DNA from: Thermoplasmata archaeon
GTDB taxonomy: Archaea > Thermoplasmatota > Penumbrarchaeia > Penumbrarchaeales > Penumbrarchaeaceae
NCBI GenBank assembly: GCA_023145185.1
Contig: JAGLEG010000346.1
Location: 1-6,062 of the forward strand
Direction: 5' to 3'
DNA length: 6,062 nucleotides
In this document: positions 6,016 through 6,062 of the stretch, piece after piece
Numbering within the stretch: position 1 is the stretch's first letter
How the letters are laid out: each line of letters begins with the position of its first letter
The notes under the pieces: generated by a model
The model's database searches: none
The model's input: the letters and a program-made list of their open reading frames with translations, nothing else
Told to the model about the DNA's origin: nothing
Program-made: the position numbers and the translations under genes

Positions 6016-6053
6016 CTTTGACATATGGGTACAGGTGATTGTCAAAGTTAGGC
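6010..6053 (+). repeat. Perfect 14-bp inverted repeat at the 3' end of the large gene
   Basis: The arms gcctaactttgaca (6010-6023) and tgtcaaagttaggc (6040-6053) are exact reverse complements, separated by 16 nt. The left arm includes the TAA stop of the large surface-protein gene. In RNA it would form a 14-bp stem with a 16-nt loop, suited to 3'-end protection or termination. No T-run follows within the 9 bases left in the window. It could also be the end of an element extending past the window. Confidence 0.7.
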
Positions 6054-6062
6054 CTCTCCCAA

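Noticed and set aside
5491..6045. Long open frame on the minus strand opposite the Gln/Pro-rich tail
   Set aside because: It is Leu/Arg-rich low-complexity sequence produced by the antisense of CAG/CCN-rich codons, with no ribosome site or recognisable domain.

Overview
The window looks archaeal, most likely from the Thermoplasmatota or a related euryarchaeal lineage. The evidence is TATA-box promoters at archaeal spacing, one apparently leaderless gene, strong GGAGG-type ribosome sites on other genes, a double winged-helix regulator, and two large single-pass surface proteins built from FN3/Ig-like modules with many N-x-S/T sequons. The lineage is an inference from style and was not confirmed by any search. 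All genes found are on the + strand.

Layout. (1) 1-840: the 3' end of an FN3-repeat surface protein with one C-terminal membrane anchor and a short cytoplasmic tail. (2) 855-1631: a promoter followed by two short, AT-richer genes, a DUF5678-like 74-residue protein (926-1150) and a retropepsin-type aspartyl protease (1161-1631). (3) 1632-1854: a gap holding a small ORF that overlaps the protease stop, a second copy of a 20-bp sequence from the 3' end of the first gene, and TATA boxes. (4) 1855-2706: a leaderless gene for a double winged-helix regulator. Its reading frame continues for 47 more codons beyond its TGA. (5) 2986-6015: a secreted, membrane-anchored protein of 1009 residues with a CxxC thioredoxin/Omp28-like domain, about five Ig-like repeats, a membrane span and a Gln/Pro-rich tail. 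(6) 6010-6053: a perfect 14-bp inverted repeat overlapping its stop codon.

The most notable structure is the exact 20-bp direct repeat (811-830 and 1733-1752). It brackets the compositionally distinct DUF5678-protease pair, and in both copies it lies in the same frame just before a stop codon. This fits a small cassette gained at the 3' end of the surface-protein gene, or a duplicated gene tail. No integrase or transposase is visible, so the mobile interpretation is tentative. The two surface proteins probably act in the envelope (adhesion, partner binding, thiol chemistry). The regulator between them has no demonstrable target. No RNA gene, CRISPR array or complete known mobile element was recognised.
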